A stretch of 5,348 bases of DNA, from assembly GCA_014239005.1 (NCBI GenBank), contig JABAAA010000013.1, positions 1 to 5,348 of the forward strand, given 5' to 3'. The notes beneath the pieces are model-generated. The model was not told where the DNA came from and made no database searches. It saw nothing but the letters and a program-made list of their open reading frames with translations. Of this stretch, positions 1-5,348 are shown one piece after another. The stretch's first letter is position 1. The number at the start of each line of letters is the position of its first letter. Source of the stretch: Alphaproteobacteria bacterium (lineage in GTDB: Bacteria; Pseudomonadota; Alphaproteobacteria; JABAAW01). A program made the position numbers and the translations under genes.

Positions 1-781
1 GCATGGTCAAGCCGAAGAAAGGCAGGAAGAAATCGACATCGTCGAGCGCGAAGTCCTTGCCTTCGCTGTCGCGTAAGCCGATGCGCTCGATCTTGCCGTT
101 GGACCCCTCGACGGCGACTAGCGTGGCGATGACGATGTCGACCTTGTTCTGCTCGTTGAGCGCCTTGAGCTTGGCGACGGATGCGGGCGCTGCGCGGAAC
201 TCGGCGCGTCGGTGGAGGAGGGTTGTTTTTCTTGCTATCGAAGAGAGCTCCAAAGCCCAGTCAAGCGCCGAATCGCCGCCGCCCGCAATGACGACGGATT
301 TGTTTTTGAAACGTTGCTTTTCCTTGACGGCGTAGAAGACAGACTGGTTTTCGTATTCGTGCAAGTTGAACAGGGAGGGCTTTTTGGCGACGAACGCTCC
401 GCCGCCCGAAGCGACGACGACGACCGAGCTAAGGAAGACCTTGCCCGAGCTGCTGCGCACCTTGAAGCCTCGTTCTACCGAGCCCTCGAGGTGGGTGAGC
501 GTTTCGCCGAGGTGGAAGACGGGTTTGAAAGGAGCGATTTGTTGCATCAGGCGTTCGGTCAGCTCGCGTCCCGTGACGATAGGGAGGGCGGGAATGTCGT
601 AGATGGGCTTTTCAGGGTAGAGCTCGACGCATTGTCCGCCGGGGCGGAGCAGGATGTCGACGAGGCAACAATCGATGCCGAGCAGTCCGAGCTCGAAGAC
701 AGCGAACAATCCTACAGGACCCGCACCGACGACGAGCGCTTGGCAAGGAATTTCTTGAGCCATGTCTTCTGCGCTTGTCAT
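1..781 (-). CDS. Ferredoxin--NADP+ reductase, TrxR-like type 2 (C-terminus cut off by window edge)
   Basis: FAD-dependent cytoplasmic oxidoreductase expected to pass electrons between NADPH and ferredoxin or flavodoxin. Numbering from the ATG at 763, residues 11-18 (VVGAGPVG) form the FAD-binding Rossmann glycine motif. PGGQC (41-45) and YPEKPIYDIP (49-58) are family hallmarks. GGGDSALD (161-168) is the NADPH-binding motif, followed by LLHRR (182-186). The visible part ends at FFGLTM (249-254), so by family length (about 340 residues) roughly 90 C-terminal residues lie outside the window. The CxxC redox pair that thioredoxin reductase carries about 20 residues before its second glycine motif is absent; SVFYAV stands there instead, which supports ferredoxin reductase over thioredoxin reductase. 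Two in-frame ATGs are possible, at 781 and 763. The shorter product fits the usual N-terminal length slightly better, and neither has a clear Shine-Dalgarno sequence. The gene lies 25 bp downstream of the lipoprotein gene and is probably co-transcribed with it. Confidence 0.9.
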   Translation of the reverse strand, partial: MTSAEDMAQEIPCQALVVGAGPVGLFAVFELGLLGIDCCLVDILLRPGGQCVELYPEKPIYDIPALPIVTGRELTERLMQQIAPFKPVFHLGETLTHLEGSVERGFKVRSSSGKVFLSSVVVVASGGGAFVAKKPSLFNLHEYENQSVFYAVKEKQRFKNKSVVIAGGGDSALDWALELSSIARKTTLLHRRAEFRAAPASVAKLKALNEQNKVDIVIATLVAVEGSNGKIERIGLRDSEGKDFALDDVDFFLPFFGLTM

Positions 782-806
782 GCTTGTTGTTGAGGCGGGG
801 TCAGGG

Positions 807-1307
807 TCAGGGGTTGAGGCGGATTCGTTCGAGGGAAAGGTTCTTGCCCTCGAATCCTAAGTAAAGGGTCGGGGTTTCGGAAGACGAAGGGGGCAGGGCG
901 AGCGTCCATGAGGTTTGCGCTTGTCCTTTTTTGTCGAAGGTTGTCTTCAGGCGTTGCGACTGGCGAGCAGCGAGAGTTTTGCCGTCGGTGGTGAGAGCTG
1001 CGAAGAGGGGAATCAGCACAGGCATTCGGAGCTGCTTGTTTGGGGGGTTTTCAAGCTGAAGGATGAAGGAAAGCTTTACAAGGGTTGTTTGTCGTTTGTC
1101 TTGTCTACAAAGGACTTGGACTTTGGCGAAAGAGACACTGTTGCGGCTGTCGCGAAGGCGATCGACGAGAGTCAGTCGAGCAAAGGCTTGGGCTACGAAG
1201 GTTTGCGGACAAGAGTTTTGAGCAGCATTGCGCGTTGCGGGGGCGGTTGGCTTGTTTGCGCAGGCGGCAACGAGAAGCAGGCAGAGGAGGGCAAGGGTGT
1301 GTTTCAT
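807..1307 (-). CDS. Small predicted outer-membrane lipoprotein of unknown function
   Basis: A 166-residue protein with a typical lipoprotein signal. It has a short basic start (MKH), a hydrophobic core (residues 4-14) and a lipobox LVAAC, with Cys16 as the expected lipidated residue. Position +2 is Ala, not Asp, so the outer membrane is the likely destination by the Lol rule. The mature part begins with a Pro/Ala/Thr/Asn-rich linker (17-32). Then come Cys33 (in a CPQTF motif) and Cys67, which could form a disulfide, and a mainly beta-like domain ending LYLGFEGKNLSLERIRL. The order CP motif, central Cys and terminal 'GF...L...R' resembles, by memory only, a short uncharacterised alphaproteobacterial lipoprotein family; I would not assign a function. 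The ATG at 1307 starts directly at the signal peptide. It has no Shine-Dalgarno sequence, but a promoter-like -10 hexamer ends 6 nt before it. It is probably the first gene of a two-gene operon with the reductase. Confidence 0.82.
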   Translation of the reverse strand: MKHTLALLCLLLVAACANKPTAPATRNAAQNSCPQTFVAQAFARLTLVDRLRDSRNSVSFAKVQVLCRQDKRQTTLVKLSFILQLENPPNKQLRMPVLIPLFAALTTDGKTLAARQSQRLKTTFDKKGQAQTSWTLALPPSSSETPTLYLGFEGKNLSLERIRLNP

Positions 1308-1313
1308 GAGTTC

Positions 1314-1342
1314 AAGGTAGGGGAGAGGAGACCCAATTGCAA
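1314..1342 (-). promoter_or_regulatory. Candidate sigma-70-type promoter for the lipoprotein-reductase operon
   Basis: On the minus strand, TTGCAA (1342-1337, 4 of 6 to TTGACA) is followed after exactly 17 bp by TACCTT (1319-1314, 3 of 6 to TATAAT). The hexamer ends 6 nt before the lipoprotein ATG at 1307, so transcription would start at or next to the start codon and give a leaderless mRNA. The match to consensus is moderate. The 17-bp spacing and the absence of a Shine-Dalgarno sequence are the main support. Confidence 0.4.
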
Positions 1343-1377
1343 CGAGATGTGCGCATGCACTCTTGTTTCGGTGCTCG

Positions 1378-1434
1378 GCAGAACTTTACCCTCCCCTCAA
1401 CGCTTATCTCCGCTCTACTTGAAGAAAGTTCTGC
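1378..1434. repeat. Perfect 10-bp inverted repeat upstream of gcrA, possible operator
   Basis: GCAGAACTTT at 1378-1387 and its exact reverse complement AAAGTTCTGC at 1425-1434 flank a 37-bp spacer. The right arm directly abuts the -10-like TACACT of gcrA, and the whole element lies in the 139-bp divergent intergenic region. A transcription factor binding both arms could control gcrA, the divergent operon, or both. With a leaderless start the element would not be in the gcrA RNA, so a DNA role is more likely than an RNA hairpin. A perfect 10-bp pair in a region this size is expected by chance only about 1% of the time; function is inferred. Confidence 0.5.
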
Positions 1435-1440
1435 TACACT
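1433..1440 (+). promoter_or_regulatory. Candidate gcrA -10 element
   Basis: GCTACACT (1433-1440) resembles the Caulobacter housekeeping -10 consensus GCTANAWC in its first six positions. It ends 6 nt before the gcrA ATG at 1447, so initiation would fall at or near the A of the start codon. No convincing -35 hexamer stands 16-18 bp upstream (1412-1417 reads GCTCTA). If real, the promoter may depend on an activator, and the right arm of the inverted repeat at 1425-1434 overlaps the spacer. No GANTC methylation site occurs in 1308-1446. Confidence 0.33.
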
Positions 1441-1446
1441 TCTCCC

Positions 1447-1812
1447 ATGCCCTACGAATGGACCCCCGAACGCACCAACCGCTTGAAGACGCTCTGGCGT
1501 GAAGGCATCAGCGCACGCGATATTGCCTACAAGATCGGCGGCGACCTCACGCGTAACGCAGTGATCGGCAAAGCCAACCGACTCGGTCTGTCGGGCGGCA
1601 ACGGACACGGCGGCAAGACAAAAACGCCGACAAAAAACGTTCCCGTCCAAAAAACCCTTGAGCGAAGAAAGTGCCAGTGGCCCTTCGGACACCCCGACGA
1701 ACCCGATTTCCACTTTTGCGAAAAACCCACCTTCCAGACAAGACCCTATTGCAGAGAACATTGCATGGTAGCCTATCGTAGAGCGGTCGTCCCGAAGACG
1801 ACACAAGCATAG
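1447..1812 (+). CDS. gcrA: Cell-cycle transcriptional regulator GcrA
   Basis: GcrA binds the sigma-70 RNA polymerase holoenzyme and promoters carrying CcrM-methylated GANTC sites, activating cell-division and polarity genes in Alphaproteobacteria. The N-terminal DNA-binding domain (residues 1-48) has the family pattern: WTPER (5-9), LWREGISARDIA (16-27), then TRNAVIGKANRLGLSG (35-50). The conserved C-terminal domain (76-112) has Cys76, Trp78-Pro79, Gly81-His82-Pro83, FHFC (88-91), RPYC (99-102), His105 and AYRR (109-112); in Caulobacter this end contacts sigma domain 2. At 121 residues it is shorter than the Caulobacter protein (about 170), and the linker (51-75) is a brief Lys/Thr/Gly-rich stretch. 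Part of that linker comes from an imperfect direct repeat, GACAAAAACG (1617-1626) and GACAAAAAACG (1629-1639). The ATG has no Shine-Dalgarno sequence and may be leaderless. thiB follows after 60 bp on the same strand. Confidence 0.95.
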   Translation: MPYEWTPERTNRLKTLWREGISARDIAYKIGGDLTRNAVIGKANRLGLSGGNGHGGKTKTPTKNVPVQKTLERRKCQWPFGHPDEPDFHFCEKPTFQTRPYCREHCMVAYRRAVVPKTTQA

Positions 1813-1872
1813 TAAGAAATCCTTCTACAAAAACCCAACACTCAGCGAAATCACACGATTGGTGTTCTTGTC

Positions 1873-2913
1873 ATGTTCTTGCCTTTGTCCCGCCTTGTTA
1901 CAATTGTGTTCCTTGTCGTCTCCGCCCTTGCGCTGACGACATTGTCGAGCGAGCGTTTGCTCGCGCAAGAAAGAACCCTGACCGTCTACACCTACGAATC
2001 GTTCGCCGCCGACGGAGGATTGGGGGCAGCGTTGCGTCCGCTTTACGAAGAACGCTGCGGCTGCTCGCTCGAATTTCGTACTTTCGAAGACGCGGGCACC
2101 CTTCTCAACACGCTGAAGATAGAAAGAAACCAAAGCACCGCCGACCTCGTCGTCGGTCTCGACAACAACATGAGCGCGGAAGCGAAGCGATTCTTTCGTC
2201 CGCACGGGCTCGGCAGAAACTACAACCGTCTCTTCGATCTGCCCGTACCCTGGACAGATTCGACCTTCGTGCCGTTTGATTTCGGATGGTTCGCCTTCGT
2301 CTACGACAAGACGAAAGTCCTGTCCCCCCCCCAGTCGTTCGCCGAGCTTCTTGCCTCCCCCTTGCGCCTCGTCATTCAAGATCCGCGCACCAGCTCGCCG
2401 GGGCTAGGATTGCTCTTGTGGGTCAGAAAAGTCTACGGCAACAACGCCGCCGAAGCATGGAAAGCGCTCTTTCCCAAAGTCGTCACCACAACGAAAGGTT
2501 GGAGCGAAGCCTACGGACTGTTCTTACAAGGCGAAGCCGATATGGTGCTCAGCTACACGACGTCGCCCGCCTATCATGCGATCGTCGAAAATGATAACAA
2601 CTACCGCGCCGCGTTGTTCGCAGAAGGACAATTCGTGCAAATCGAACTTGCCGCCATCGCCAAAACAACGAAACACCCCGCGTTGGCGAAAGATTTCCTC
2701 CGATTTTTAGTTTCGCCCGCCGCACAAAATCTGGTGGCAACGCACAACTGGATGTTTCCCATCCTCGGCAAAGACCAAAACGTTCTGCCTCCCGACATCT
2801 TTGAAAACATCAGGCGACGCATGGCTAATGTTCCCACCCTCTCCATGCCATCAGGCACCGTGTTGCAGAATCGCCGAGCATGGATTGCAGAATGGCGCAA
2901 CGCAGGGTTTTAG
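1873..2913 (+). CDS. thiB: Thiamine/TPP ABC transporter periplasmic binding protein ThiB
   Basis: Periplasmic receptor that delivers thiamine, thiamine monophosphate or thiamine diphosphate to ThiPQ. The 346-residue product starts with a signal peptide: Arg7, a hydrophobic core at about 8-24, and probable cleavage near Ala31. The mature protein aligns closely with E. coli ThiB along its length: LTVYTYESFAADGG (36-49), GLDNN (95-99), VPFDFGWFAFVYD (133-145), QDPRTSSPGLGLLLW (169-183), TKGWSEAYGLF (207-217), LSYTTSPAYH (226-235) and NWMFPI (292-297). Trp210, Tyr228 and Tyr234 have the same spacing as E. coli Trp197, Tyr215 and Tyr221, which line the thiamine site, so binding looks intact. The C-terminus (RRAWIAEWRNAGF) ends where the family normally ends. 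Codons at 2323-2331 include a run of nine C (2324-2332), but the conserved PPQS sequence there shows the frame is correct. No Shine-Dalgarno sequence precedes the ATG and no TPP riboswitch is seen in the 60-bp leader. Confidence 0.97.
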   Translation: MFLPLSRLVTIVFLVVSALALTTLSSERLLAQERTLTVYTYESFAADGGLGAALRPLYEERCGCSLEFRTFEDAGTLLNTLKIERNQSTADLVVGLDNNMSAEAKRFFRPHGLGRNYNRLFDLPVPWTDSTFVPFDFGWFAFVYDKTKVLSPPQSFAELLASPLRLVIQDPRTSSPGLGLLLWVRKVYGNNAAEAWKALFPKVVTTTKGWSEAYGLFLQGEADMVLSYTTSPAYHAIVENDNNYRAALFAEGQFVQIELAAIAKTTKHPALAKDFLRFLVSPAAQNLVATHNWMFPILGKDQNVLPPDIFENIRRRMANVPTLSMPSGTVLQNRRAWIAEWRNAGF

Positions 2914-2973
2914 AGCAATCGAAGGCGATCGAGCGAACAACTCATCCGTCTATTCTATGGCGGCACGCACAAT

Positions 2974-4644
2974 ATGCGCGCATGGTGGATTTGCAGCTTG
3001 GTTATGGCGATACCCGGAATCGCTATCCTTGTCAGCTTCGTCGCAGGTACGCTGTACCTCGTAGACGCAGGAGCGCCAGAACAATATATCGATCGATACT
3101 TCTGGCATGTCACGCTGTTCACTCTGAAACAGGCGACGTTTTCAACTTTTGCAAGCCTTGTCGTCGGCGTGAGCGTCGCCCTCAGTTTGCTTTGCAGAAT
3201 CGGCAAGCCTAAAATTCTGCGCATTCTGCTCGATGTTCTCGTCCTCTGCTTCGTCTTGCCACCTATCGTCGTCGTTTTCGGAATCGTCGACTTGCTCGGA
3301 TACAACGGACTCGTCAACACCCTCTCCCTCTACCTTTTCTCTGTGCGGGTCTTCGAGGGAATCTACGGAATCAGCGGAATCGTCACAGCTCATGTCTTCT
3401 ACAACGCTCCGTTGGTCGCCTATGTCTGCCTGCAAAGATTTCAAGCGCTCGGTAGATCGCCCTTGCAGCTCGCTGCAAACTTGCAATTCTCGGGCGGCAA
3501 AACCCTGCGCCATGTCCTGTGGCCCTGTCTGAAACCTGCGCTTGCAAGCGTGACGGCGGTCATCTTTACCCTCTGCCTCACAAGCTTCACCGTCGTTCTC
3601 ATGCTCGGCGGAGGACCGCGTGCAACAACCCTCCCGCTCGCCGTGTTTGAAGCCGTGCGAGTCGATTTCGAACCCGCTCGCGCCGTCTTTCTTTCCTCGT
3701 TGCAAGTCTTGCTCTCCTTGACGGCTTTCTTCCTGCTCGCTCCCAAAGCATGGCAGAGAATCTTGCCTGCCGAACGAGCCGACCCGCAACCCTCGCACGC
3801 GCTGGCAAGCCTTGCACGACAACTCCTGCCGCGCTCGATCCGATTGCTCGGAGACCTCGCCACCCTCGCTATCCTGCTGCTTCCCCTGCTCGTCGTGGCG
3901 ACGGGAATCGTACAAGGCGTCGCGCGAGGCGTTTCTCAAGGAAAGATGTTCAAGGGATTTGCCATCATGACAGAGCCCGTCTTCCTCGATGCCCTACTGG
4001 CAAGTCTCGTGCTGGGAGCTTGCTCTGCGCTCGTCTGCTGCGTCGTCGCCGTGCCTATGCTGTGGAGCCTGCGCGAAGGCATGGTTGCAAAAAAACATTC
4101 CTTGTTGCCGAAGCTGTTGCTCGTCCTTGCAACCTGTCCCCTGCTCGCCGTTCCTCCTGTCGTCCTCGCCGCCGCGCTCTTCCTGCTGTTGCATACGACC
4201 GCCCTCTACCGAGCCTTCCCGTTGCCCACCGTCTTCTTCTGCCTTGTGGCGGTCAATGGTATGCTCGCGTTGCCGATCGTTCTCCGTTTCTTCGCCGACT
4301 CCTTCTTCGCCTTGGCACGCGACAGCGCACACTTGTGGGACGATCTGAAACTTTCGCCGTGGCGGCGGTGGCGCAAGATCGACATGCCCGCCGTTGCCAA
4401 AAATTTCAAGGCGGGGCTGGCGTGTGCTTTTTGCATCTCGCTTGGAGACCTTTCTGCCGTCGCCCTCTTCGGCAGGCACGAGCTCACGACGCTTCCCTAT
4501 CTGGCTTACCTTTTGATGGGACGCTATCGTTGGCAGGAAGCGAGCCTTTGTGTTGCCTTGCTGGTGTTGTTGTACTTTTTAATTTTTCGCCTGTTTTCGC
4601 AAAAAATTCAAGGCGTTACGTCGAAGAGAAGAAGACATGCTTGA
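2974..4644 (+). CDS. thiP: Thiamine/TPP ABC transporter permease ThiP
   Basis: Inner-membrane channel of the thiamine importer: one 556-residue chain holding two fused permease domains, close to the E. coli length (536). About twelve hydrophobic segments are visible, roughly at 6-30, 53-74, 84-106, 133-155, 189-211, 236-257, 293-316, 340-362, 379-407, 418-441, 481-501 and 522-545. Family landmarks include LPPIVVVFGIVDLLGYNG (95-112), TAHVFYNAPL (138-147), LGGGPRATTL (211-220) with the following DFEPARA (231-237), and ISLGDLSAVALFG (488-500). The two EAA coupling loops fall at about 164-184 and 451-472, and both lack the usual glycine (Gln171 and Lys459 instead). The start at 2974 is the only ATG/GTG/TTG after the thiB stop in this frame; no good Shine-Dalgarno sequence precedes it. 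The last 8 bp overlap thiQ, implying coupled translation. Confidence 0.97.
   Translation: MRAWWICSLVMAIPGIAILVSFVAGTLYLVDAGAPEQYIDRYFWHVTLFTLKQATFSTFASLVVGVSVALSLLCRIGKPKILRILLDVLVLCFVLPPIVVVFGIVDLLGYNGLVNTLSLYLFSVRVFEGIYGISGIVTAHVFYNAPLVAYVCLQRFQALGRSPLQLAANLQFSGGKTLRHVLWPCLKPALASVTAVIFTLCLTSFTVVLMLGGGPRATTLPLAVFEAVRVDFEPARAVFLSSLQVLLSLTAFFLLAPKAWQRILPAERADPQPSHALASLARQLLPRSIRLLGDLATLAILLLPLLVVATGIVQGVARGVSQGKMFKGFAIMTEPVFLDALLASLVLGACSALVCCVVAVPMLWSLREGMVAKKHSLLPKLLLVLATCPLLAVPPVVLAAALFLLLHTTALYRAFPLPTVFFCLVAVNGMLALPIVLRFFADSFFALARDSAHLWDDLKLSPWRRWRKIDMPAVAKNFKAGLACAFCISLGDLSAVALFGRHELTTLPYLAYLLMGRYRWQEASLCVALLVLLYFLIFRLFSQKIQGVTSKRRRHA
4623..4634 (+). promoter_or_regulatory. Purine-rich ribosome binding site for thiQ
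   Basis: GAAGAGAAGAAG inside the end of thiP contains GAGAAG (4626-4631), five bases before the thiQ ATG at 4637. It is the only Shine-Dalgarno-like site before any start in this window, and it supports the 4637 start within the overlap with thiP. Confidence 0.45.
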
Positions 4645-5348
4645 GGTGAAAGATCTCTCCTTTGTCTATGACGAACGTGTATGGAAAATCTCCTTTTCGC
4701 TGGCGCACGGCGAGATTGTCCAGCTGATCGGCGAGAGCGGCAGCGGCAAGACGACGATCTTGCAATGCATCGCCGGATTTCATGCCGTTCGCAGCGGCTC
4801 GATCGTCATCGAAGGGCGTTGTGTTGCTGACAAGCCTTCGCGCGAACGTCCGACCGCGAGCCTTTTTCAACAGCGCGTGTTGTTTCCTCACCTGACGCTC
4901 TATGAGAATGTCGCTTTGGCTTGCGACGAGCGCAAGCTTGGTAGAGCCAAGCTTCGCCGCGAGGTCGAAGGAGCGCTCTCGACGATGGAATTGTGCAGCT
5001 TGCAAGCGCGCTATCCTGACGAGGTTTCCGGCGGACAGGCGCAACTGACCGCACTGGCACGGCTGTGGTTACAAAAGGACAGCCGCGTGCTGCTGTTGGA
5101 CGAGCCGTTCAGCGCGCTCGATCCGGGGCGGCGGCTGGAGATTCTCGAACGCTTGCGCTTCCTCGTGCGACAGCAACATCGCTGTGCAATCATCATCACG
5201 CACGCGCCTCAGGAGACGGCGGCTTTTGCCGATCGCTCGCTGTTCTTGGCGAACGAGCGCATTTGTTTCGACGGTCCTTTCGAAAAACTCTACGCCCTGA
5301 GAGGACGACAACCCTTCAGGCGTTATTTTTGCGCTCGGCGTTTTGCGC
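4637..5348 (+). CDS. thiQ: Thiamine/TPP ABC transporter ATP-binding protein ThiQ (right end open)
   Basis: Cytoplasmic ATPase that drives thiamine import through ThiP. It reads 237 codons to the window edge without a stop; E. coli ThiQ has about 232 residues, so most of the protein is present. Visible motifs in order: Walker A GESGSGKTT (32-40), with Lys38 contacting phosphate; Q-loop LFQQ (76-79) followed by LFPHLTLYENVAL (82-94); ABC signature VSGGQ (130-134); Walker B VLLLDEP (151-157) with catalytic Glu156; D-loop SALD (159-162); and switch His189 (ITHAPQE). All catalytic residues are present. After the signature the usual Arg-Gln-Arg reads Ala135-Gln136-Leu137, which is unusual. The C-terminal end is strongly basic (RGRQPFRRYFCARRFA, 222-237). 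The start overlaps the end of thiP by 8 bp. The identity rests on motifs plus position directly after thiB-thiP. Confidence 0.94.
   Translation, partial: MLEVKDLSFVYDERVWKISFSLAHGEIVQLIGESGSGKTTILQCIAGFHAVRSGSIVIEGRCVADKPSRERPTASLFQQRVLFPHLTLYENVALACDERKLGRAKLRREVEGALSTMELCSLQARYPDEVSGGQAQLTALARLWLQKDSRVLLLDEPFSALDPGRRLEILERLRFLVRQQHRCAIIITHAPQETAAFADRSLFLANERICFDGPFEKLYALRGRQPFRRYFCARRFA

Noticed and set aside
212..793. 193-codon plus-strand open frame over the reductase gene
   Set aside because: The opposite strand encodes clear FAD- and NADPH-binding motifs; this frame has none and is acidic and low-complexity, a typical shadow.
1319..1397. Inverted AGGGGAG / CTCCCCT pair in the divergent region
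   Set aside because: It is only 7 bp of low-complexity purine/pyrimidine sequence, plausible by chance in this G/C-biased stretch.
1403..1411. Possible DnaA box (TTATCTCCG-like) upstream of gcrA
   Set aside because: Only about 6 of 9 positions match TTATCCACA and no second box is nearby. This is too weak to claim, although DnaA does regulate gcrA in Caulobacter.
915..1502. 195-codon plus-strand open frame crossing the lipoprotein gene and the start of gcrA
   Set aside because: It crosses a clear lipoprotein gene, the divergent promoter region and the gcrA start, and its product shows no domain features.
1312..1806. 164-codon minus-strand open frame opposite gcrA
   Set aside because: gcrA is unmistakable on the plus strand; this frame covers the promoter region and has no recognisable motif.
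1837..1866. Weak hairpin AACAC...GTGTT between gcrA and thiB
   Set aside because: It has a five-base AT-containing stem with a loop of about 20 nt and no following T run, so it does not support a terminator or riboswitch.
270..3021. Scattered GANTC sites (for example 270, 822, 852, 1010, 1169, 1996, 2189, 2257, 2868, 3017)
   Set aside because: Although relevant to CcrM/GcrA biology, those I found are in coding sequence at unremarkable density and none lies in the promoter region, so no regulatory claim is justified.
3142..3939. 265-codon open frame on the minus strand opposite thiP
   Set aside because: It lies entirely antisense to a strongly conserved permease, and its product is a charged, low-complexity sequence rich in Glu, Asp, Arg, Gln and Ser with no recognisable motif. 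This is the expected shadow of hydrophobic codons.

Overview
The window is most likely an alphaproteobacterial chromosome segment of fairly high GC content. The main evidence is an intact gcrA, a cell-cycle transcription factor essentially restricted to Alphaproteobacteria. The left edge also carries a TrxR-like (type 2) ferredoxin--NADP+ reductase of the form common in that class. I cannot place it to genus. Nothing in the window suggests a mobile element, phage, CRISPR array, or RNA gene, and base and codon use look uniform throughout.

Layout: two genes read leftward (1-1307). The upstream one (807-1307) encodes a small lipoprotein. The downstream one (1-781, cut by the left edge) encodes the flavoprotein reductase, and only about 25 bp separate them. 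A 139-bp divergent intergenic region (1308-1446) follows. Rightward from there come gcrA (1447-1812), then thiB (1873-2913), thiP (2974-4644) and thiQ (4637 to beyond the right edge). The last three encode the periplasmic binding protein, the fused two-domain permease, and the ATPase of an ABC importer for thiamine or its phosphates. thiP and thiQ overlap by 8 bp. The gcrA-thiB and thiB-thiP gaps are both 60 bp with no visible terminator, so gcrA-thiBPQ could be one transcript.

How the parts work together: ThiB captures thiamine, thiamine monophosphate or TPP in the periplasm. ThiP forms the membrane channel and ThiQ powers transport. GcrA is expected to bind sigma-70 and methylated GANTC promoters to drive cell-cycle genes; its position next to a vitamin importer is probably incidental. 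The reductase shuttles electrons between NADPH and ferredoxin or flavodoxin.

The most interesting non-coding signal lies between the divergent genes. Each start codon has a -10-like hexamer ending exactly 6 nt upstream, and neither has a Shine-Dalgarno sequence, which suggests leaderless transcripts in both directions. A perfect 10-bp inverted repeat with arms 37 bp apart abuts the presumed gcrA -10. In the transporter, both permease EAA loops lack the usual glycine and the ATPase signature motif is altered. I see no convincing case for an entirely new biological system here; the genes are recognisable families.
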